A stretch of 64,000 bases of DNA. It comes from Novosphingobium nitrogenifigens DSM 19370. Its GTDB lineage: Bacteria; Pseudomonadota; Alphaproteobacteria; Sphingomonadales; Sphingomonadaceae. The stretch is from positions 763,338 through 827,337 of the forward strand of contig NZ_GL876933.1 in NCBI RefSeq assembly GCF_000192575.1. The letters run 5' to 3'. The position numbers and the translations under genes were made by a program. The notes beneath the pieces were generated by a model, which had not been told where the DNA came from, did no database searches, and was given only the letters and a program-made list of their open reading frames with translations. The first letter of the stretch is position 1; every line of letters begins with the position of its first letter. Shown here in pieces: positions 61,962 through 64,000 of the stretch.

Positions 61962-64000
61962 TCAGCGCGAACCGATGTTCCGAAGCGAAAGGCTGAGGAG
62001 ATAGGAGTTGCCGCGCACGACGTCGCCCGTGGTGACATAGTCGCGCCGCCACGTGAACGCGAGGTCGAGACACCCGTCGGTATAGGCGACCCCAAGCCGG
62101 TGACGCAGCATTTCAAAGCCGTTCGATCCGTTGATGGGATCGTCCTGCTTCGTTGTCAGGTTGACGACCGCCGAGCCGAACACAGACCAGTAGCGGGTGA
62201 TCGCCGCGCGGGCGGAGGCAAGCAGTTCCTTGTTGTCCTGCAAATCCTCGTAGGTCGTCGGGATACTGCGGTTGAGCGCCATGTAGCCGACCTCGACATA
62301 GGTCCGGTGGTTGCCGATGGTCGCGTCGATTTCGTTGCGACGCACTTCCAGCGTGTTCTTGTCGAGCTGGAACCGCTCGGTCAGCTTGATGATGTCGCGG
62401 AAGCGGATTTCGGTGCGTCCGACGATGTCCGACACTTTCGCGCCGAGACCGGTGCCGTCGGGAACGAGATCGGTCTGGTCCTTGAATCGATAGGACTGCC
62501 CGATCGTCGTCGAGATGCGCCAGCCCGGCAGGTCGAGCCGCCAGTCGAAACCGTAGGTCACGCGCACGCCGTCTTCGACGCGGTCGTAACCGGGATACCG
62601 GTTCAGTGCGAATATGTTGTAGTCCTCAAGCTCGATCGAGCGCGAGTCCTCGTTGGGAATGGCAAGGTTGCGGATATGCGGCGTGGCGACGATCTGGACA
62701 CGCGGGGTCAGTACCTGGGTGCCGCCGAACAGCGTGCCGACCAAAGCCCACTTCATGTCGATCGCTGCCGTCGCGATCCCGCGCGCCTGCCAGCCGGGCA
62801 AGCCCTGATACAGGGTGTTGGTGGTGAGCGAGTTGCCCGAACTGTGATAGATGTCGCCGCGCAGCAGCGTGGTAAAGGTCACTTCCTGCCCGCCGGGAAG
62901 GATGCGGTGGAGATCCCACTGCACCCGGGCCAGCGCGCGCTGGGTATCCTGTCCCGACGAACGGGTCAGGGCCAGCGAGTTGACCTCGACCTCGAGCTTG
63001 CCGCCGATGCCGGGCATGTCATAGCGGTGGCGGTAATCCAGGCTGGGCAGGGCAAAGGGCACCAGCCCCTGCACGTCGTTGACCCGGATCGCCTGAACCG
63101 CCCACCCTGCAAGGCTGAAATAGGAATTGGAATCGATGCGTTCGAGATTGACCGACGAGCGCAGGCGGTCATCGGCGGAAATGTCGTAACGGCGCAGGAA
63201 CGTGCGGTCGGAGACGTAGCGGCCGTATGCAGTCACGCTCCACTTCTCGTCGAGCTGGAAGCGGCCGTTCGCCTCGATATAGCCACGCCAGTCGTACTGG
63301 CCGTTGCCCACGGTGACGGTGGAGCCGTTGGCATCGGTGGTCGCGTCGTTCTGGCGGCTGCGGGTGAGGTAGCCGGTGACCTGGAACGCGCCGTTGGATG
63401 TCAGCTGGCGATAGCGCCCGGTGATCATCGGCAGGCCCTTGGTAAAGAGCGTACCGGTGACCGCGAGGTCCTTGTTGTTGGCAAAGCGCCAGTAATAGGT
63501 GCTGCCGATCTGGGCGCCGTTCGACGAGCCGAGGCGGAAGTCGGGAACGAGCAGGCCGCTGGTGCTGCGGAAGTCGACCGTGTGGCCAAGTCCGGGCAGG
63601 GGCAGCAGCGGAATGCCGAAGACCCGCAGTTTCGCCCCGTAATAGCGCACCATCTTGTCCGAGGCGCGATAGGTGATGCGGACTGCGGTGATTTCCCAGC
63701 TGGGATGGCGCGGGCAATTGTCGGAATCGACGACGTCGCAGCCGGTATAGGCCCCGCCGCGCAGCACCATGTTGCCCGCATCGTCGCGCTGGGCCGACTT
63801 GGCGGCAAGACGGCCGCCTTCGTGCAGGACGAACAGGAGGTCTTCGGTCGCGCCCGCCTTGAACTCGTCGGTCAGTTCGAGGTGGTCGGCATAGAGGACA
63901 TTGCCGTCTTCGTCGACGAAGCGGACATTGCCCGCCGCCATGATCTGCCCGGTCTTGCGGTTCCACGTCACGGTGTCCGCGCGGACGCTCTGGTCGGCGC
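61962..64000 (-). CDS. lptD: LPS-assembly protein LptD, C-terminal part (cut by window edge)
   Basis: LptD with LptE inserts lipopolysaccharide into the outer leaflet. About 679 codons are in the window, ending NSYLLSLSLRNIGSR at 61962. The frame is open through the right edge, so the signal peptide and first part of the OstA/LptA-like domain are missing. Seen are the end of that domain (DTVTWNRKTGQIMAAGNVRFVDE, VLYADHLELT) and the long LptD barrel (PLLPLPGLGHTVDFRSTSGLLVPDFRLGS, RVEDGVRVTYGFDWRLD). Conserved cysteines occur near the domain junction (GAYTGCDVVDSDNCPRHP). It precedes surA, its own chaperone. Confidence 0.95.
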   Translation of the reverse strand, partial: ADQSVRADTVTWNRKTGQIMAAGNVRFVDEDGNVLYADHLELTDEFKAGATEDLLFVLHEGGRLAAKSAQRDDAGNMVLRGGAYTGCDVVDSDNCPRHPSWEITAVRITYRASDKMVRYYGAKLRVFGIPLLPLPGLGHTVDFRSTSGLLVPDFRLGSSNGAQIGSTYYWRFANNKDLAVTGTLFTKGLPMITGRYRQLTSNGAFQVTGYLTRSRQNDATTDANGSTVTVGNGQYDWRGYIEANGRFQLDEKWSVTAYGRYVSDRTFLRRYDISADDRLRSSVNLERIDSNSYFSLAGWAVQAIRVNDVQGLVPFALPSLDYRHRYDMPGIGGKLEVEVNSLALTRSSGQDTQRALARVQWDLHRILPGGQEVTFTTLLRGDIYHSSGNSLTTNTLYQGLPGWQARGIATAAIDMKWALVGTLFGGTQVLTPRVQIVATPHIRNLAIPNEDSRSIELEDYNIFALNRYPGYDRVEDGVRVTYGFDWRLDLPGWRISTTIGQSYRFKDQTDLVPDGTGLGAKVSDIVGRTEIRFRDIIKLTERFQLDKNTLEVRRNEIDATIGNHRTYVEVGYMALNRSIPTTYEDLQDNKELLASARAAITRYWSVFGSAVVNLTTKQDDPINGSNGFEMLRHRLGVAYTDGCLDLAFTWRRDYVTTGDVVRGNSYLLSLSLRNIGSR

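Overview
The window looks like ordinary chromosome from a GC-rich alphaproteobacterium of the order Sphingomonadales, probably close to Novosphingobium or Sphingobium. The signs are: a circularly permuted two-piece tmRNA whose tag reads ANDNEALALAA; MucR, DUF1489, DciA (DUF721) and TorF-type proteins; a large TonB-dependent receptor; a plant-type (class II) DAHP synthase; and the gene order nfu-tsaB-rimI-mucR-fur-plsC-miaB-phoH-ybeY-corC. I see no prophage, insertion sequence, CRISPR array, tRNA or rRNA. Both ends cut genes: smc at the left edge and lptD at the right edge.

Layout. 1-7.9 kb: smc (partial), two DsbA-like thiol oxidoreductases and dciA on the minus strand, then a tight plus-strand run mutY / serine hydrolase / nudC / FrnE-like DsbA. 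7.9-13.7 kb: DUF1489, mgtE, cyclophilin, acetate:succinyl-CoA transferase with palindromes upstream, a GNAT enzyme and a nitronate monooxygenase. 13.7-15.6 kb: arsenic operon arsR-arsC-acr3 with a readable promoter and operator. 15.6-25.6 kb: a LysR regulator coupled to a PII/CutA-like protein, then the translation, RNA-modification and iron block corC, ybeY, phoH, miaB, plsC, fur, mucR, rimI, tsaB and nfu, interrupted by one divergent gene for a small exported histidine-rich protein. 25.7-32.7 kb: FKBP isomerase, M16 protease, DAHP synthase, secreted amidohydrolase and an HNH protein. 32.8-37.7 kb: TonB receptor divergent from a two-component system. 37.7-46.5 kb: dienelactone hydrolase, purU divergent from the glutathione-dependent formaldehyde dehydrogenase, a double aspartic-protease/TPR protein, SDR, Nudix and a TPM/TPM/LemA cluster. 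46.7-51.6 kb: mscL, tmRNA, a small membrane protein and an arginine succinyltransferase operon (M20 hydrolase-astA-astB). 52-58 kb: malate synthase G, a lone HTH protein, a CPA1 antiporter with a DUF389 protein and a TorF-like porin. 58.5-64 kb: rsmA-pdxA-surA-lptD, the outer-membrane biogenesis and ribosome maturation block.

How the genes work together. Many neighbours overlap by 4 nt (ATGA or GTGA), which indicates translational coupling: serine hydrolase/nudC/FrnE, arsR/arsC/acr3, phoH/ybeY, M20/astA and pdxA/rsmA. Carbon flow through acetyl-CoA is represented by the CoA transferase and malate synthase G, formaldehyde and C1 handling by frmA and purU, and envelope assembly by surA and lptD.

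I did not find a convincing undescribed defence or mobile system. The points most worth a second look are the tmRNA, the TonB receptor/two-component pair with a shared palindrome, the double-retropepsin TPR protein, the His-rich exported peptide, the M20 enzyme in the arginine operon, and several hairpin elements, one of which occurs twice.
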